DNA of 64,000 nt from Bombyx mori (Eukaryota; Arthropoda; Insecta; Lepidoptera; Bombycidae): NCBI RefSeq assembly GCF_030269925.1, contig NC_085117.1, positions 10,230,731 to 10,294,730 of the forward strand, read 5' to 3'. A model generated the notes under the pieces. It was given only the letters and a program-made list of their open reading frames with translations. It did no database searches and was not told the DNA's origin. Position numbers and translations under genes: made by a program. Of the stretch, positions 60,301-62,189 are shown piece by piece; position 1 is the first letter of the stretch; each line of letters opens with the position of its first letter.

Positions 60301-61970
60301 ACCGCCGGATCAGAAACGCGACCCACTGAGAAGATCCGGCGAGAAACTCAGTGGGAGATAGTGGTCACGAACTAAGATGCTACCTAATCGTCGATATTTG
60401 AATATGGCGATAAATTTTAATTATATCTACAACGGTTCGTGCAAATCGAAATTTGTTTCGTTCGTTCGTCACTCGTTTATTGAAAGTGAAACCTTATACG
60501 CCAATTTTAAAGTACAATTTGGTTTGCTTACGTGACAGGCACGTCTCCGTCTGCTTCACCGTAGCACTCAAAGTTTTCAGCATCTGATATTGAATTTCCC
60601 GGGCTAGAGTCGGCCGTTGGGTCCAATTGTCCCGGTGGCTCGGTACCGTTCTGGAAGAAAAAAAACGACGCTTCAATATCAAATTAGAAAATCAAACATG
60701 AAATGAGGCCGTCAGCGCAAAAGAGGCCTAAACTTACCATAGTTAGCATGAGATAATGAGTTTACAATACTTCGTAGGCAAAAAAATACGCGCAAAAATG
60801 ATGTTTACAAGTCATCTGTTATCTATGGATTGAAACCAGGAATAGACCGATTTTTCATCAAAATTTATTATGTTTTAAATAAATTGCAATACATAAGCAC
60901 GAATGTGAATTGTGGGTTTGGCCACTTTGCGCTGACGGCCTCAAATATACTATTGTTGATAGTTGAATGTTTTATTGATTCGTGACAAAAAAATACTCGA
61001 AACATGCAATTCCTTCAAGTACAGGAAAGAACAGACTAGCTACTTTGTTTCCTATATTTAATGCCTGGAAGAGCTCGTTCTAAGCGATAACGTTGTGTAT
61101 TGTTTACACAAATATTCTTAACGTTACTATAACTTTTATTTTTCACGATAAATTAGTGGAATTTCAGTGGTTTTCTACATTTTAAATTGTTATATTGTCA
61201 TTTTTAAGTCTGATTAAAATCGCAAGTATGAGAATCGCGAGACTTATGCGTAGTGAGAGCGCAGGGCATTTAGTTACAGCCGATGTGTTTCTGCCGCGTG
61301 GTAATAATTTTGATATCGCTGAGTTGCATAGTGATTACAATGGAATTGCGATTGTGACCCCGTTTCAACGTGTTATCGTGCCTCTTAGATTGTTCAGGTA
61401 TTGATGTAATATCAGATAATTTCTCGATAGCAGAAGAAAATGTTCGGAAGTATTTTTTTGCAAAATTTCATATTTATACTTTTATTATTATTTTGTTTTT
61501 AGCCTAATATTCTTGTATAGCTGATCCGACAAACGATATCCTGTCAAAATTTAAGATGTTCGGTTTTTTTTTCGAATATTCTTTGGATTATCGTGAGGAC
61601 GAAACTCATGAATGGATTTTCAGATATTATGATGAGTAAGACTGAATGAAGGAAGAATTCTATATTAAAAGATGGAGAATGGCCGAATCGGTACATTTAT
61701 ATGTACGGATAATAAGTTACATAAGCAGTTCAATTATCGGAGCTTTATATGCTTCTTATAAGAAGACCATCAAAACATATTTATTTCTTATTTACATATT
61801 AATTTGAGAAGTTCAAAACTTATGCTTCTAGTGTTTTAAGATCTAGTATATTATGGTTATTTATAATATCCGATTTACCTGTAGTTTCCTAGGCAAGTTT
61901 CCCGGTGAAGACCGAGGTGATTTGGTTCGCTGGAACACGCTGGGCGCCATCATCGCCGGCACCTTGACCT
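3205..61970 (-). CDS. nuf: nuclear fallout / Rab11 family-interacting protein 3/4 (gene span, 5' end outside the window)
   Basis: Twelve exons on the minus strand join with matching phases: 61970-61879, 60650-60532, 58010-57927, 57634-57590, 42183-42145, 41815-41698, 12181-12047, 11530-11378, 9375-9093, 6176-5989, 3637-3590 and 3348-3205. They encode 481 residues plus a partial first codon. Domain order: a Ser/Pro-rich region; an acidic [11 protein letters not shown] block; an RSSSFNSSG segment; an SDVSLEED block; long coiled coils; and a C-terminal helix with [17 protein letters not shown], the FIP Rab11-binding domain. This order matches Rab11-FIP3/FIP4. Known family role: a Rab11 and dynein adaptor of recycling endosomes, needed in fly embryos for actin recruitment to cleavage furrows. 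The N-terminal EF-hand part of the family is not visible and presumably lies beyond 64000. All exons were assigned by eye from splice sites, phase and family resemblance. Confidence 0.9.
3590..3637 (-). CDS. nuf: nuf 48-nt exon, probable cassette
   Basis: Acceptor TTTTTGCAG and donor GTACGA. Sixteen codons ([16 protein letters not shown]) in phase 0 at both ends. Compared with vertebrate FIP3/4 as I remember it, these residues are an insertion immediately before the Rab11-binding helix. Joining 5989 directly to 3348 also keeps the frame. Confidence 0.78.
3823..4010 (-). mobile_element. Decayed Bm1 SINE fragment
   Basis: Contains the GGTGGACGAGCTCACAGCC block and the AAGTGGTTA block of Bm1 with many changes and deletions. 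An old copy inside the nuf intron between 3638 and 5988. Confidence 0.6.
4207..4450 (+). mobile_element. tRNA-derived SINE
   Basis: Positions 4215-4286 resemble a tRNA, with an A-box-like TGGTGCAGTGG and a B box GGGTTCGATTCC, but no clean acceptor stem. The sequence runs on into a non-tRNA body (TGGGAATCCTAATTTGGGG). That makes it a pol III-type SINE rather than a tRNA gene. The 3' limit is approximate. Confidence 0.6.
4451..4790 (+). repeat. Dispersed repeat, family shared with 15521-15950
   Basis: Blocks such as GCGCGGACGGAGGAGTA and CACACTTATAGAGAAT recur at 15521-15950 in the same orientation and order. The unit resembles a lepidopteran LINE or Helitron tail seen widely in this order, but I cannot name it. 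No open frame. Confidence 0.6.
4800..5077. mobile_element. Fold-back MITE
   Basis: The left end carries GAGTCGACTATTATCAAAG and the right end its near-perfect reverse complement ending CTCAAAT. TTTGGACAA-type sequence lies just inside both ends. Non-coding. Confidence 0.6.
5078..5714. other. Non-coding AT-rich nuf intron
   Basis: AT-rich intron sequence with no open frame of note and no repeat that I recognise. Confidence 0.4.
5715..5918 (-). mobile_element. Bm1 SINE, 5'-truncated
   Basis: Poly(T) and ATTGCTTAGATG at the low-coordinate end mark the SINE 3' tail on the minus strand. Homology stops near GGCAGGGCA, so the tRNA-like head is missing. It ends about 70 nt from the nuf exon donor at 5989. Confidence 0.85.
5989..6176 (-). CDS. nuf: nuf exon preceding the Rab11-binding domain
   Basis: Encodes [20 protein letters not shown] and continues to [12 protein letters not shown], matching the FIP3/4 region just before the Rab11-binding domain. The start at 6176 uses a TAG acceptor and restores the frame from the previous exon. A start at 6179 (AAG acceptor) also fits, changing one residue and adding one. The end is CAG|GCAAGT at 5989/5988. GC rather than GT is the only donor here that keeps the frame open into the next exon. Confidence 0.85.
6251..6512 (-). mobile_element. BMC1-like LINE 3' fragment
   Basis: Begins with a T run and CCTACCTATGCTGATAGCC (the 3' tail on the minus strand) and continues through the CTACCACCGGATCG and GAAACTCAGTGGGCTG blocks. 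Strongly 5'-truncated, with no coding capacity. Confidence 0.8.
6513..6954. other. Non-coding nuf intron between BMC1-like copy and maT element
   Basis: No open frame or repeat recognised in this stretch. Confidence 0.35.
6957..8256 (+). mobile_element. Apparently full-length maT-type mariner (DD37D)
   Basis: Inverted ends GTCAGGTCATAA at 6957 and TTATGACCTGAC ending at 8256 are flanked by TA on both sides (6955-6956 and 8257-8258), the Tc1/mariner target duplication. The inner TIR continues with TGTCACA on both ends. The element is 1300 bp and carries one uninterrupted transposase gene. It lies in a nuf intron on the opposite strand. Confidence 0.92.
7095..8135 (+). CDS. maT-type mariner transposase, intact
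   Basis: 346 codons from ATG at 7095, typical of the maT group. An earlier in-frame start in the 5' leader is less likely because MEWTPKEDR is the family's usual N terminus. Two N-terminal helix-turn-helix regions (about residues 5-110) should bind the TIRs. Catalytic residues are D151 (FSDEKIF), D247 (QQDSAP) and D285 (NPLDYKIW), with 37 residues between the last two: a DD37D signature. The enzyme would cut and paste the element at TA sites. No stop or frameshift is seen. One difference is MVWLG where the second Trp of the usual MVWWG is Leu, so activity cannot be assumed. Confidence 0.93.
   Translation: MEWTPKEDRVAVIALHRCGYAPIQFFNILKILNITKRFVYRTIKRYNEDSSVDDRSRSGRPRSVRIPAVIKAVKARIQRNPKRKQKLLALLMGLSRTTVKRVLNEDLGLRAYRRKTGNRLNARLMDMRLKRCRALLKRYAGKKYREILFSDEKIFAVEESYNKKNDKVYAHSNEEASNRIPHVQRGHFPSLLMVWLGVSYWGLTEVHFCEKGVKTNAVVYQNTVLTNLVVPVSHTMFNNRHWVFQQDSAPVHRAKSTQDWLAAREIDFIRHEDWPSSSPDLNPLDYKIWQHLEEKACSKPHPNLESLKTSLIKAAADIDMDLVRAAIDDWPCRLKACIQNHGGHFE
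8259..8901. other. Non-coding AT-rich nuf intron
   Basis: No coding frame and no repeat boundaries recognised. Confidence 0.4.
8902..9063 (-). mobile_element. Bm1 SINE fragment next to a nuf donor
   Basis: Contains ATTGCTTAAGTGG, GACGAGCTCACAGC and GCGCCACCCATCTTGA in Bm1 order and stops at TTCAAACCG. It ends about 30 nt from the GTAAGA donor of the exon at 9093-9375. Confidence 0.8.
9093..9375 (-). CDS. nuf: nuf GC-rich Ala/Arg/Glu coiled-coil exon
   Basis: Acceptor GATGCAG and donor GTAAGA. The exon is 283 nt, entering in phase 0 and leaving one extra base. It encodes an Ala/Arg/Glu-rich coiled coil, then a Pro run ([10 protein letters not shown]) and [14 protein letters not shown]. It is far richer in G+C than its surroundings. 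A Harbinger-like element ends 22 nt before the acceptor AG, and a Bm1 fragment starts about 30 nt beyond the donor. Large frames in the other five readings across this exon are shadows. Confidence 0.9.
9399..10905. mobile_element. Harbinger-like non-autonomous DNA element with TTA target duplication
   Basis: The left end GGGCCGAATGACACCGGAA and the right end, which reads GGGCCGAGTCACACCGGAA on the other strand, form long imperfect inverted repeats continuing through AGCGGC and GGCAGCG. TTA flanks both ends (9396-9398 and 10906-10908), the PIF/Harbinger target type. The interior is unusually CpG-rich for this window (10365-10905) and hosts a Bm1 copy. No transposase frame survives. Its left end is 22 nt from a nuf splice acceptor. 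Confidence 0.78.
9889..10319 (-). mobile_element. Full-length Bm1 SINE
   Basis: Runs from the T run and ATTGCTTAGATGGG at the low end to the tRNA-like head at the high end. On the minus strand the head has A box TGGCCTAA and a B-box-like GGTGTTCGAA. Sits inside the Harbinger-like element. Confidence 0.9.
10916..11209 (-). mobile_element. BMC1-like LINE 3' fragment
   Basis: CTACCTATGCTGATAGCC through CACAGTTAATGGATCGGGAG. It begins only 7 bases beyond the TTA that flanks the Harbinger-like element. Confidence 0.8.
11378..11530 (-). CDS. nuf: nuf coiled-coil exon
   Basis: Acceptor TTTTATAG and donor GTCAGT. Fifty-one codons in phase 0 at both ends. It encodes a highly charged helix ([20 protein letters not shown]) that continues the coiled coil. The downstream intron holds the BMC1-like copy at 10916-11209 and the Harbinger-like element at 9399-10905. Confidence 0.9.
11531..12046. other. Non-coding nuf intron
   Basis: Intron between the two coiled-coil exons, with no coding frame. Short stretches around 11700-11900 look like old repeat debris without clear ends. Confidence 0.4.
12047..12181 (-). CDS. nuf: nuf coiled-coil exon
   Basis: Acceptor TTCTTACAG and donor GTACGT. Exactly 45 codons in phase 0 at both ends. It encodes [20 protein letters not shown] followed by an Ala/Glu-rich heptad segment ending in HMLDEQIRE. This is the common exon where the long and short 5' ends should meet. Confidence 0.9.
12257..12487. mobile_element. 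MITE with GGCTATT...GGTATAAG ends
   Basis: The left end reads GGCTATTTTTGGTATAAGCG; the right end is the reverse complement of GGCTATTTGGTATAAGGG. The interior block TTTTTAATTCAGCTTTAATT is shared with a second copy split by a Helitron at 35904-36525. Non-coding; target duplication unclear. Confidence 0.7.
12488..14119. other. Long AT-rich nuf intron segment
   Basis: No credible exon seen. A short (TAGA)n microsatellite lies at about 13366-13389. No bounded repeats otherwise. Confidence 0.4.
14120..14335 (+). mobile_element. BMC1-like LINE 3' fragment, plus orientation
   Basis: GGCGGATCTTCTCAG, TTAGCGAAGCAATGCTCTTG and GAGCTCACCTACC appear in sense order, ending in GAATAGGTAGGTAAATTAAAA. 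One of only two plus-strand copies in the window. Diverged. Confidence 0.7.
14378..14482 (-). mobile_element. Bm1 SINE, 3' fragment
   Basis: A T-rich tract and ATTGCTTAGATGTG, then the GAGCTCACAGCCCACCTGG block. Homology stops after CACACACCTT, so only the last ~100 bp of the SINE is present. Confidence 0.8.
14483..15096. other. Non-coding nuf intron
   Basis: AT-rich; no coding frame or bounded repeat recognised. Confidence 0.35.
15097..15185 (-). repeat. Fragment of the GGGCAATAAA-tailed SINE/LINE-tail family
   Basis: The reverse complement matches the block found at 17101-17216 and 36014-36131, including the AGACGAGCATACGGTCCATC segment. Truncated and diverged. Confidence 0.55.
15521..15950 (+). 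repeat. Dispersed repeat, second copy of the 4451-4790 family
   Basis: Shares GCGCGGACGGAGGAGTA, CACACTTATAGAGAAT and the TTGTCTATAGTGTAG block with 4451-4790, in the same order and with extra internal sequence. Both copies run into related ATAATGTT and AACTTATAATTT blocks. Confidence 0.6.
15989..16406. mobile_element. Fold-back MITE
   Basis: GGTAGTTTTCCAATTACAG near 15992 is matched by CTGTAATTGGAAAACTACC ending near 16403. GCATAATGC-type motifs recur just inside both ends. Non-coding. Confidence 0.7.
16766..17002 (-). mobile_element. Short non-autonomous Helitron
   Basis: On the minus strand it begins TCTATACTAATATATAAATC and ends GATGCAGCTAG. It shares the GGATGTTCCGTTATAA block with the copy at 1949-2172. 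Confidence 0.75.
17101..17216 (+). repeat. GGGCAATAAA-tailed SINE/LINE-tail copy
   Basis: GTAGGCAGCGGCTTGGCTCT through GCTCGTCTACTTAAACGG, then GGGCAATAAAATAAAAAAC. Same sequence as 36014-36131. The A-rich tail shows retrotransposition. Family name not known to me. Confidence 0.75.
17948..18880 (+). pseudogene. Decayed pogo-type (DDE_1) transposase
   Basis: Reading across frames gives recognisable pieces in the right order: an N-terminal [13 protein letters not shown] start, a helix-turn-helix piece ([18 protein letters not shown]), [23 protein letters not shown] holding the first catalytic Asp, and [15 protein letters not shown]. Several stops and frameshifts separate them. Sequence for the later catalytic residues is missing before a Lys-rich tail. 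Not functional. Confidence 0.75.
18890..20272. mobile_element. Second TA-flanked element nested in the pogo-like element
   Basis: GGGTAAAACCTGGATAGATG at the left and the reverse complement of GGGTAAAGCCGAGATAGATG at the right, with TA on both sides. The motif GGATAGATGCC, or its reverse complement GGCATCTATCC, occurs about ten times in the terminal regions and interior. AT-rich, with only a short acidic frame near 19410; no clear transposase. Probably a non-autonomous pogo relative with a different end specificity. Confidence 0.75.
20614..20874 (-). mobile_element. BMC1-like LINE 3' fragment
   Basis: T run and CCTACCTAATCTGATAGCC through GCACCGTTAGTGGATCGG, with a deletion of the GAGCCCTTCGTCGCAAGCG region relative to other copies. Confidence 0.8.
21190..21398 (-). mobile_element. Bm1 SINE, 5'-truncated
   Basis: TTATTGCATATGTGGGTGG through CTACCCGTGC. Diverged, and lacks the tRNA-like head. Confidence 0.75.
21399..21900. other. Non-coding nuf intron
   Basis: AT-rich; nothing recognised. Confidence 0.35.
21901..22335 (-). mobile_element. Near full-length Bm1 SINE
   Basis: TTATTGCCTCGATGGG at the low end to the tRNA-like head at the high end, with GGGATTCGAACACCGATGC (B box on the minus strand) retained. Confidence 0.85.
22336..24198. other. Long AT-rich nuf intron segment
   Basis: I see no credible exon, RNA gene or bounded repeat. Frames of 60-70 codons here lack splice or family support. Confidence 0.4.
24199..24498. 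mobile_element. hAT-like MITE with perfect 15-bp inverted ends
   Basis: CAGCGGTCGGGGAAC at 24199 and GTTCCCCGACCGCTG ending at 24498 are perfect inverted repeats. The 8-bp flanks TTCTATTT and TTCGTTTC match at six positions, consistent with an old hAT target duplication. The 300-bp interior is non-coding with GGGGTAA-type repeats. Confidence 0.75.
25124..25408 (-). mobile_element. Non-autonomous Helitron with classical 3' hairpin
   Basis: On the minus strand it starts TCTTGTATATTAATATATA and ends with the palindromic hairpin ACCGAGCAAAGCTCGGT, then CATCATCTAG and a host T. The hairpin followed by CTAG is the Helitron terminus. The interior is non-coding. Confidence 0.82.
25972..26250 (-). 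CDS. nuf: Alternative first exon of nuf (short isoform)
   Basis: An ATG at 26250-26248 is immediately preceded by an in-frame TAA, so the reading frame must start here. Ninety-three codons run to CAA|GTGAGA at 25972/25971, a strong donor in phase 0. That fits the phase-0 acceptor of the exon at 12181. The peptide is acidic ([20 protein letters not shown]) and then Gly/Pro-rich, unlike the long-isoform N terminus. It would replace the region encoded from 41698 upward with 93 new residues, keeping all coiled coils and the Rab11-binding domain (409 residues in total). No acceptor is visible just upstream, as expected for a first exon. The splice to 12181 is inferred from phase and position, not from a transcript. 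Confidence 0.78.
26251..26640 (-). promoter_or_regulatory. Probable promoter region of the short nuf isoform
   Basis: Sequence immediately upstream of the ATG at 26250 should contain the 5' UTR and promoter. A CTCAGTGG-like initiator match lies near 26500 on the minus strand. No TATA box is obvious. Assigned by position only. Confidence 0.3.
26641..27984. other. Intron or upstream region of the internal nuf start
   Basis: A small GC-rich island at about 26800-26900 (GAAGGCGGGAAGGCGGCAAGG) stands out. Otherwise AT-rich, with a poly(T) tract at 27910. No exon recognised. Confidence 0.35.
27985..28262. mobile_element. Fold-back MITE
   Basis: CACATATCGCACCTTTAGAA and AAGTGGCT at the left are matched at the right by AGCCACTT and TTCTGAAGGTGTGATATGT, an imperfect inverted repeat of about 30 bp. 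Outer ends and target duplication not resolved. Confidence 0.55.
28263..32393. other. Long nuf intron segment without recognised features
   Basis: About 4 kb of AT-rich sequence. A 118-codon plus-strand frame at 31886-32242 is Leu/Phe/Tyr-rich because the DNA is T-rich, and has no recognisable family. No repeat with clear ends seen. Confidence 0.4.
32394..32865. repeat. Tandem duplication of a 274-bp unit
   Basis: ATGCTGTGTGTCGTGAAATA begins at 32394 and again at 32668. The shared order continues through ACCATTT, CTCGGGGTGA, GATGCAACTTTAATCA and CCCAGCCTTGCT. The first unit ends with an old Bm1-like scrap (GCGGTTATTGGAGTCC). The copies have diverged moderately. Confidence 0.75.
33112..33348 (-). 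mobile_element. Bm1 SINE, 5'-truncated
   Basis: T-rich start, GGTGGACGAGCTCACAGCC through CTACCACCAGTAA, with a small deletion of the CATAGACATCTACA segment. Confidence 0.85.
33774..34000 (-). mobile_element. Decayed Bm1 SINE
   Basis: Recognisable only by spaced blocks: GGGCGGACGAACTCGCAGCC, GGAGCTCATAGACATC and ATCCGAAATGCATGACTGC. Much older than most other copies. Confidence 0.65.
34001..35903. other. Long nuf intron segment without recognised features
   Basis: AT-rich; no exon or bounded element seen. A short GC-richer stretch at 35580-35660 has no recognised coding meaning. Confidence 0.4.
35936..36365 (-). mobile_element. Lep1-type non-autonomous Helitron carrying a SINE-like insertion
   Basis: Minus-strand start TCTATACTAATATTATAAAT, then GAGTTTGTTTGTTTGAACGC, a widespread lepidopteran Helitron block. The end is GACTCCGTC in reverse followed by CTAG at 35936-35939. Positions 36014-36131 hold a separate retroposed copy. Confidence 0.8.
36014..36131 (+). repeat. GGGCAATAAA-tailed SINE/LINE-tail copy
   Basis: GTAGGCAGCGGCTTGGCTCT through CTACAAGGGCAATAAAAAAA. Same family as 17101-17216. Inserted into the Helitron. Confidence 0.75.
36526..39888. other. Long nuf intron segment without recognised features
   Basis: AT-rich. A C-rich pyrimidine tract lies at about 36697-36730. A GGTAATA-type minisatellite lies at about 39828-39860. A 152-codon minus-strand frame at 37254-37712 has no recognisable domain and no supporting splice sites. 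Confidence 0.4.
39889..40443. other. GC-richer intron island, coding status unknown
   Basis: G+C and CpG content are visibly higher than the surroundings. A 137-codon plus-strand frame (39890-40303) and overlapping frames exist, but none resembles a known family and composition alone can explain them. Could be an old transposon fragment or a regulatory CpG-rich patch. Confidence 0.3.
40444..40690 (-). mobile_element. Bm1 SINE, 5'-truncated
   Basis: T run and TTGCTTAGATGGGTAGACG through CCTACCACCAGTA; good match to the other copies. Confidence 0.88.
40691..40836 (-). other. Short Lys/Arg-rich open frame, unrecognised
   Basis: An ATG at 40836 opens 47 basic codons ([20 protein letters not shown] within it) before running into the Bm1 copy. 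The content is less AT-rich than the flanks. It could be an exon of an unknown transcript, a gene fragment or chance. No donor is clearly preferable. Confidence 0.2.
40840..41697. other. Non-coding nuf intron
   Basis: Nothing recognised up to the nuf donor at 41697. Confidence 0.4.
41698..41815 (-). CDS. nuf: nuf exon with RSSSFNSSG and the SDVSLEED block
   Basis: Acceptor TTGTTTCAG and donor GTGAGT. The exon is 118 nt: one completing base, then 39 codons ending in phase 0. It encodes [12 protein letters not shown], a Gly-rich linker and [17 protein letters not shown]. The next exon of the long isoform lies about 29.5 kb away at 12181. Confidence 0.88.
42145..42183 (-). CDS. nuf: nuf microexon of 39 nt
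   Basis: Acceptor TTGTTTCAG and donor GTAAAT. It encodes [12 protein letters not shown] and leads directly into the [13 protein letters not shown] segment of the next exon. It is a multiple of three and phase-symmetric, so it could be skipped without a frame change. Confidence 0.85.
42184..44009. other. Long AT-rich nuf intron segment
   Basis: No exon or bounded repeat recognised. Confidence 0.4.
44010..44213 (+). mobile_element. BMC1-like LINE 3' fragment, plus orientation
   Basis: Sense-order blocks CAGCCCACTGAGTTTCTCG, GCGAAGCACTACTCTTGC and GGCTATCAGCATAGGTAGGG with an A-rich tail. Good match; plus strand. Confidence 0.85.
44672..44775 (-). repeat. Decayed copy of the GGGCAATAAA-tailed family
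   Basis: CCATAAAGTCCATCTAATAGGG then CACCATCGGACATGAG resembles the reverse complement of 17101-17216. Too diverged to bound exactly. Confidence 0.4.
45765..45955 (+). pseudogene. RTE-type LINE 3' coding remnant
   Basis: GTGGGATGGCCAACTACCAG and CACTGGAGATCGATTAGAGA followed by GGCCTGTGTTCAGTAGTGGA correspond to the C-terminal end of lepidopteran RTE-clade ORFs ([19 protein letters not shown]), just before their stop and GATGATGA-like tail. Only about 190 bp remains. Confidence 0.55.
45980..46182 (-). mobile_element. BMC1-like LINE 3' fragment
   Basis: CCTACCAATGCTGATAGCC through GGGCTGTGTCTATAGGTTA. Good match, truncated. Confidence 0.85.
46250..46470 (+). other. Unrecognised open frame, possible gene fragment
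   Basis: About 70 codons with a balanced, protein-like composition ([19 protein letters not shown] and then [20 protein letters not shown]) lie just after the BMC1-like copy. They end in a CAG followed by GTAATC, which could be a splice donor. I do not recognise the family. It may be a fragment of a transposon protein or of a host gene. Confidence 0.3.
46964..47046 (-). mobile_element. Bm1 SINE, 3' fragment
   Basis: T run, ATAGATGGGTGGACGAACTC through CCCATAGACATCTAAAACG. Only the last 80 bp or so of the SINE. Confidence 0.8.
47047..48991. other. Long nuf intron segment
   Basis: AT-rich, with no exon seen. It contains a TTAAATTATATAAATTAA-type palindromic AT patch near 47770-47825 and a 31-bp tandem repeat at 47983-48070. Confidence 0.4.
47983..48070. repeat. 31-bp tandem repeat, about three copies
   Basis: Unit beginning TGCTAAGTAGTTTCTGGACA starts at 47983, 48014 and 48045. The third copy is diverged. Confidence 0.8.
48992..49432. mobile_element. TA-flanked MITE with long inverted ends
   Basis: AGGCCTTGTCCGTACTGCG and then GATATTTCACCG at the left match AGGGCCTGTCCGCACAGCG and GATATTTCACCG read from the right. TA lies directly outside both ends. Non-coding interior of 441 bp in total. Confidence 0.7.
49663..49966 (-). mobile_element. BMC1-like LINE 3' fragment, longest copy
   Basis: CCTGCCTATGCTGATCGCC through AAGCACCGTTATTGGATCGG and GAGGATCCG. Includes the CGTTGCAAGCGACGG region missing from shorter copies. 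Confidence 0.85.
50386..50465 (-). mobile_element. Bm1 SINE scrap
   Basis: AGATGTTAAGTGTTTACTGG and AGCTCATAGACATCAACAACG match the SINE 3' region. No ends remain. Confidence 0.5.
50466..51339. other. Non-coding nuf intron
   Basis: AT-rich; no exon or bounded repeat recognised. Confidence 0.4.
51723..53005 (-). mobile_element. maT-type mariner, decayed, nested in the hAT-like element
   Basis: GTCTTGCCATAAATACTG at the left and the reverse complement of GTCTGGCCATAAATACTG at the right, flanked by TA (51721-51722 and 53006-53007). The 1283-bp length is close to the copy at 6957-8256, but the TIRs differ, so this is a separate maT lineage. Confidence 0.88.
51840..52866 (-). pseudogene. maT-type mariner transposase with frameshifts and a stop
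   Basis: Opens with [17 protein letters not shown] at 52866 and keeps the helix-turn-helix region. A frameshift near 52490 precedes the block with MLFTDEIFF, which carries the first catalytic Asp. QQDSAPGHK follows with the second Asp. A second frameshift lies near 52105, and a Trp-to-stop change follows before [11 protein letters not shown]. The C terminus ends in NGDHFE and TAA at 51842-51840. Residue order and spacing fit DD37D. Only three lesions, so relatively young, but not functional. Confidence 0.88.
53404..55285 (-). mobile_element. 5'-truncated CR1/jockey-group LINE
   Basis: Carries an open RT frame (53681-55246), a 3' UTR and a 3' terminus of reiterated TTTGAT units near 53404-53435. 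Such microsatellite-like tails without poly(A) are typical of CR1-type LINEs. The endonuclease and 5' end are missing. The high-coordinate boundary is approximate. Confidence 0.75.
53681..55246 (-). CDS. Reverse transcriptase fragment of a LINE (non-LTR), open over 521 codons
   Basis: An uninterrupted frame of 521 residues covering the RT domain and C-terminal region. RT motifs in order: [19 protein letters not shown] (about residues 66-84), [11 protein letters not shown] (catalytic D151), [11 protein letters not shown] (about 206-216) and FADDTSLL (catalytic D241 and D242). A C-terminal block, [10 protein letters not shown] with VRLYNKIP, is typical of CR1/jockey-group LINEs. The protein would copy LINE RNA at a nicked target, but the upstream endonuclease domain is absent because the copy is 5'-truncated. 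The first Met is only the first in the open stretch, not a true start. The lack of lesions suggests recent insertion. Confidence 0.88.
   Translation of the reverse strand: MSLYIIKSIIKSFNSLNVKNTADLWGISVKILKSVIDIIAPHLVSIFNDCIRCGVFPDLMKHSKVIPLFKSGSTDDPSNYRPISVLPTLSKIFEKIILTQLLEHFNSNNLLHNKQFGFTRGRSTTDAGAYLVKNIFKSWEESHDCLGIFCDLSKAFDCVEHETLVRKLHHYGIRDGALELITSYLSGRIQTVDVKGNRSSGTLLKMGVPQGSILGPFLFLIYINDLPSFIESRHEVVLFADDTSLLFKIKRQLQVYDEVNDAISCVVHWFRINNLLLNSKKTKCIKFTLKCIKPSLNVRQVDSDVIVSEESLELVESTVFLGITVDSKLQWGPHIHKLASKLSSAAYAVKKIRMLTNADTARLVYFSYFHSVMSYGILLWGNAADVEMIFILQKRAIRAIYNMHSRESLREKFKEIKVLTMPSQYIFENLMYVRKHIEEFPKQSDIHNRNTRNKHKLVVPMSRLHKIRNSFGCLSVRLYNKIPHDVQNLHIHRFKKTIKEHLCNKAYYKVNDYLEDCTKWE
55440..56028. 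other. Non-coding nuf intron
   Basis: Nothing recognised apart from a hAT-like end at its left edge. Confidence 0.35.
56029..56267 (-). mobile_element. Diverged BMC1-related LINE tail
   Basis: CTATCTAATCTTTGG, GCGCTAGGTGAGCTC and AACACCGGCCCTAGCAAGG follow the BMC1-like order. The sequence then continues into a different body (CTCCTGTCCTGGTGAAACTG) that recurs in reverse near 62950-63020. Probably a related LINE family. Confidence 0.5.
56317..56768 (-). mobile_element. Full-length Bm1 SINE
   Basis: A long T run, ATTGCTTAGATGGGTGGACG and all internal blocks to the tRNA-like head. On the minus strand the A box is TGGCCTAAAGG and the B-box region contains TTCGAATCCC. The most complete copy in the window. Confidence 0.92.
56769..57589. other. Non-coding nuf intron
   Basis: No exon or bounded repeat recognised before the 45-nt exon. Confidence 0.4.
57590..57634 (-). CDS. nuf: nuf exon of 45 nt, phase-symmetric
   Basis: Acceptor TTCCGTAG and donor GTAAGT. It encodes [14 protein letters not shown]. It has the same entry and exit phase as the neighbouring 84-nt and 39-nt exons. Only the frame that links both neighbours is used here. The following intron is about 15.4 kb. Confidence 0.8.
57927..58010 (-). CDS. nuf: nuf exon of 84 nt, phase-symmetric
   Basis: Acceptor CATTCACAG and donor GTAAAT. It is a multiple of three, entering and leaving in the same phase, so skipping keeps the frame. It encodes a basic Ser/Arg/Pro stretch with [14 protein letters not shown]. 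Confidence 0.85.
58192..58421 (-). mobile_element. Bm1 SINE, 5'-truncated
   Basis: TTATTGCTTAAATGGGTGG through CCGTGCGGACTCACAAGA. It lies 182 bp upstream of the 84-nt nuf exon. Confidence 0.85.
58884..59090 (-). mobile_element. Diverged BMC1-related LINE tail
   Basis: CCTACCTATTCCCTGATAGC, GAGAATTTGCTAACATTAGCC and GAGAAGATTCGGCGAGAA keep BMC1-like order with many substitutions and an insertion. Confidence 0.6.
59229..59400. mobile_element. Fold-back MITE with about 50-bp arms
   Basis: GTGTGCTTAGTGCGAGTTTC at 59229 is mirrored by the reverse complement ending GCACTAAGCACAC at 59400. The arms continue inward through AACGT, TCGATA and GTAAAAGTTA-type sequence. The loop is short and non-coding. 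Confidence 0.75.
59401..60160. other. Non-coding nuf intron
   Basis: Contains a small GCGCCATCTATCG motif at 59935 of a type common in lepidopteran repeats, without clear ends. Otherwise nothing recognised. Confidence 0.35.
60161..60356 (-). mobile_element. BMC1-like LINE 3' fragment
   Basis: T run and CCTACCTATGCTGATAGCC through GCGAGAAACTCAGTGGGA. It ends about 176 bp before the nuf donor at 60531. Confidence 0.85.
60532..60650 (-). CDS. nuf: nuf exon with the [11 protein letters not shown] block
   Basis: Acceptor TTCTTCCAG and donor GTAAGC. The exon is 119 nt, enters in phase 0 and leaves two bases for the next exon. It encodes an acidic Pro/Ser/Asp stretch ending in the [11 protein letters not shown] block, which I associate with Rab11-FIP3/4 proteins. 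Confidence 0.85.
60651..61878. other. Non-coding nuf intron
   Basis: A 69-codon plus-strand frame at 61195-61404 is not recognised and has no splice context. No bounded repeats seen. Confidence 0.4.
61879..61970 (-). CDS. nuf: nuf exon (first one visible), Ser/Pro-rich
   Basis: Acceptor TTTCCAG and donor GTAAAT. The exon is 92 nt: two bases completing a codon, then 30 codons ending in phase 0. It encodes a basic Ser/Pro-rich stretch with [15 protein letters not shown]. Because it starts mid-codon, at least one more coding exon must lie upstream, beyond the window. No convincing upstream exon was found between 61980 and 64000. Confidence 0.8.
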
Positions 61971-62189
61971 CTGGAAACAGAGACGCAACGAATTAATCTC
62001 TAGGACAAGCTAAACAAATACTAAAATAATCCTTTTTGTTTGACGTATATTCACTATTATGTGAAGCATTTTGTTGAAATGATGCACTAAATACCTACGT
62101 CACGTAGTTTATGGTCGTCGATAAGTCCAGAGGATCTGTCTTGATAACATCATGTGAGTAAGTAATGTTTTTGGTTTTCGCATAATTAA

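Noticed and set aside
61195..61404. 69-codon plus-strand frame
   Set aside because: No family match, no splice context, and antisense to nuf within an intron.
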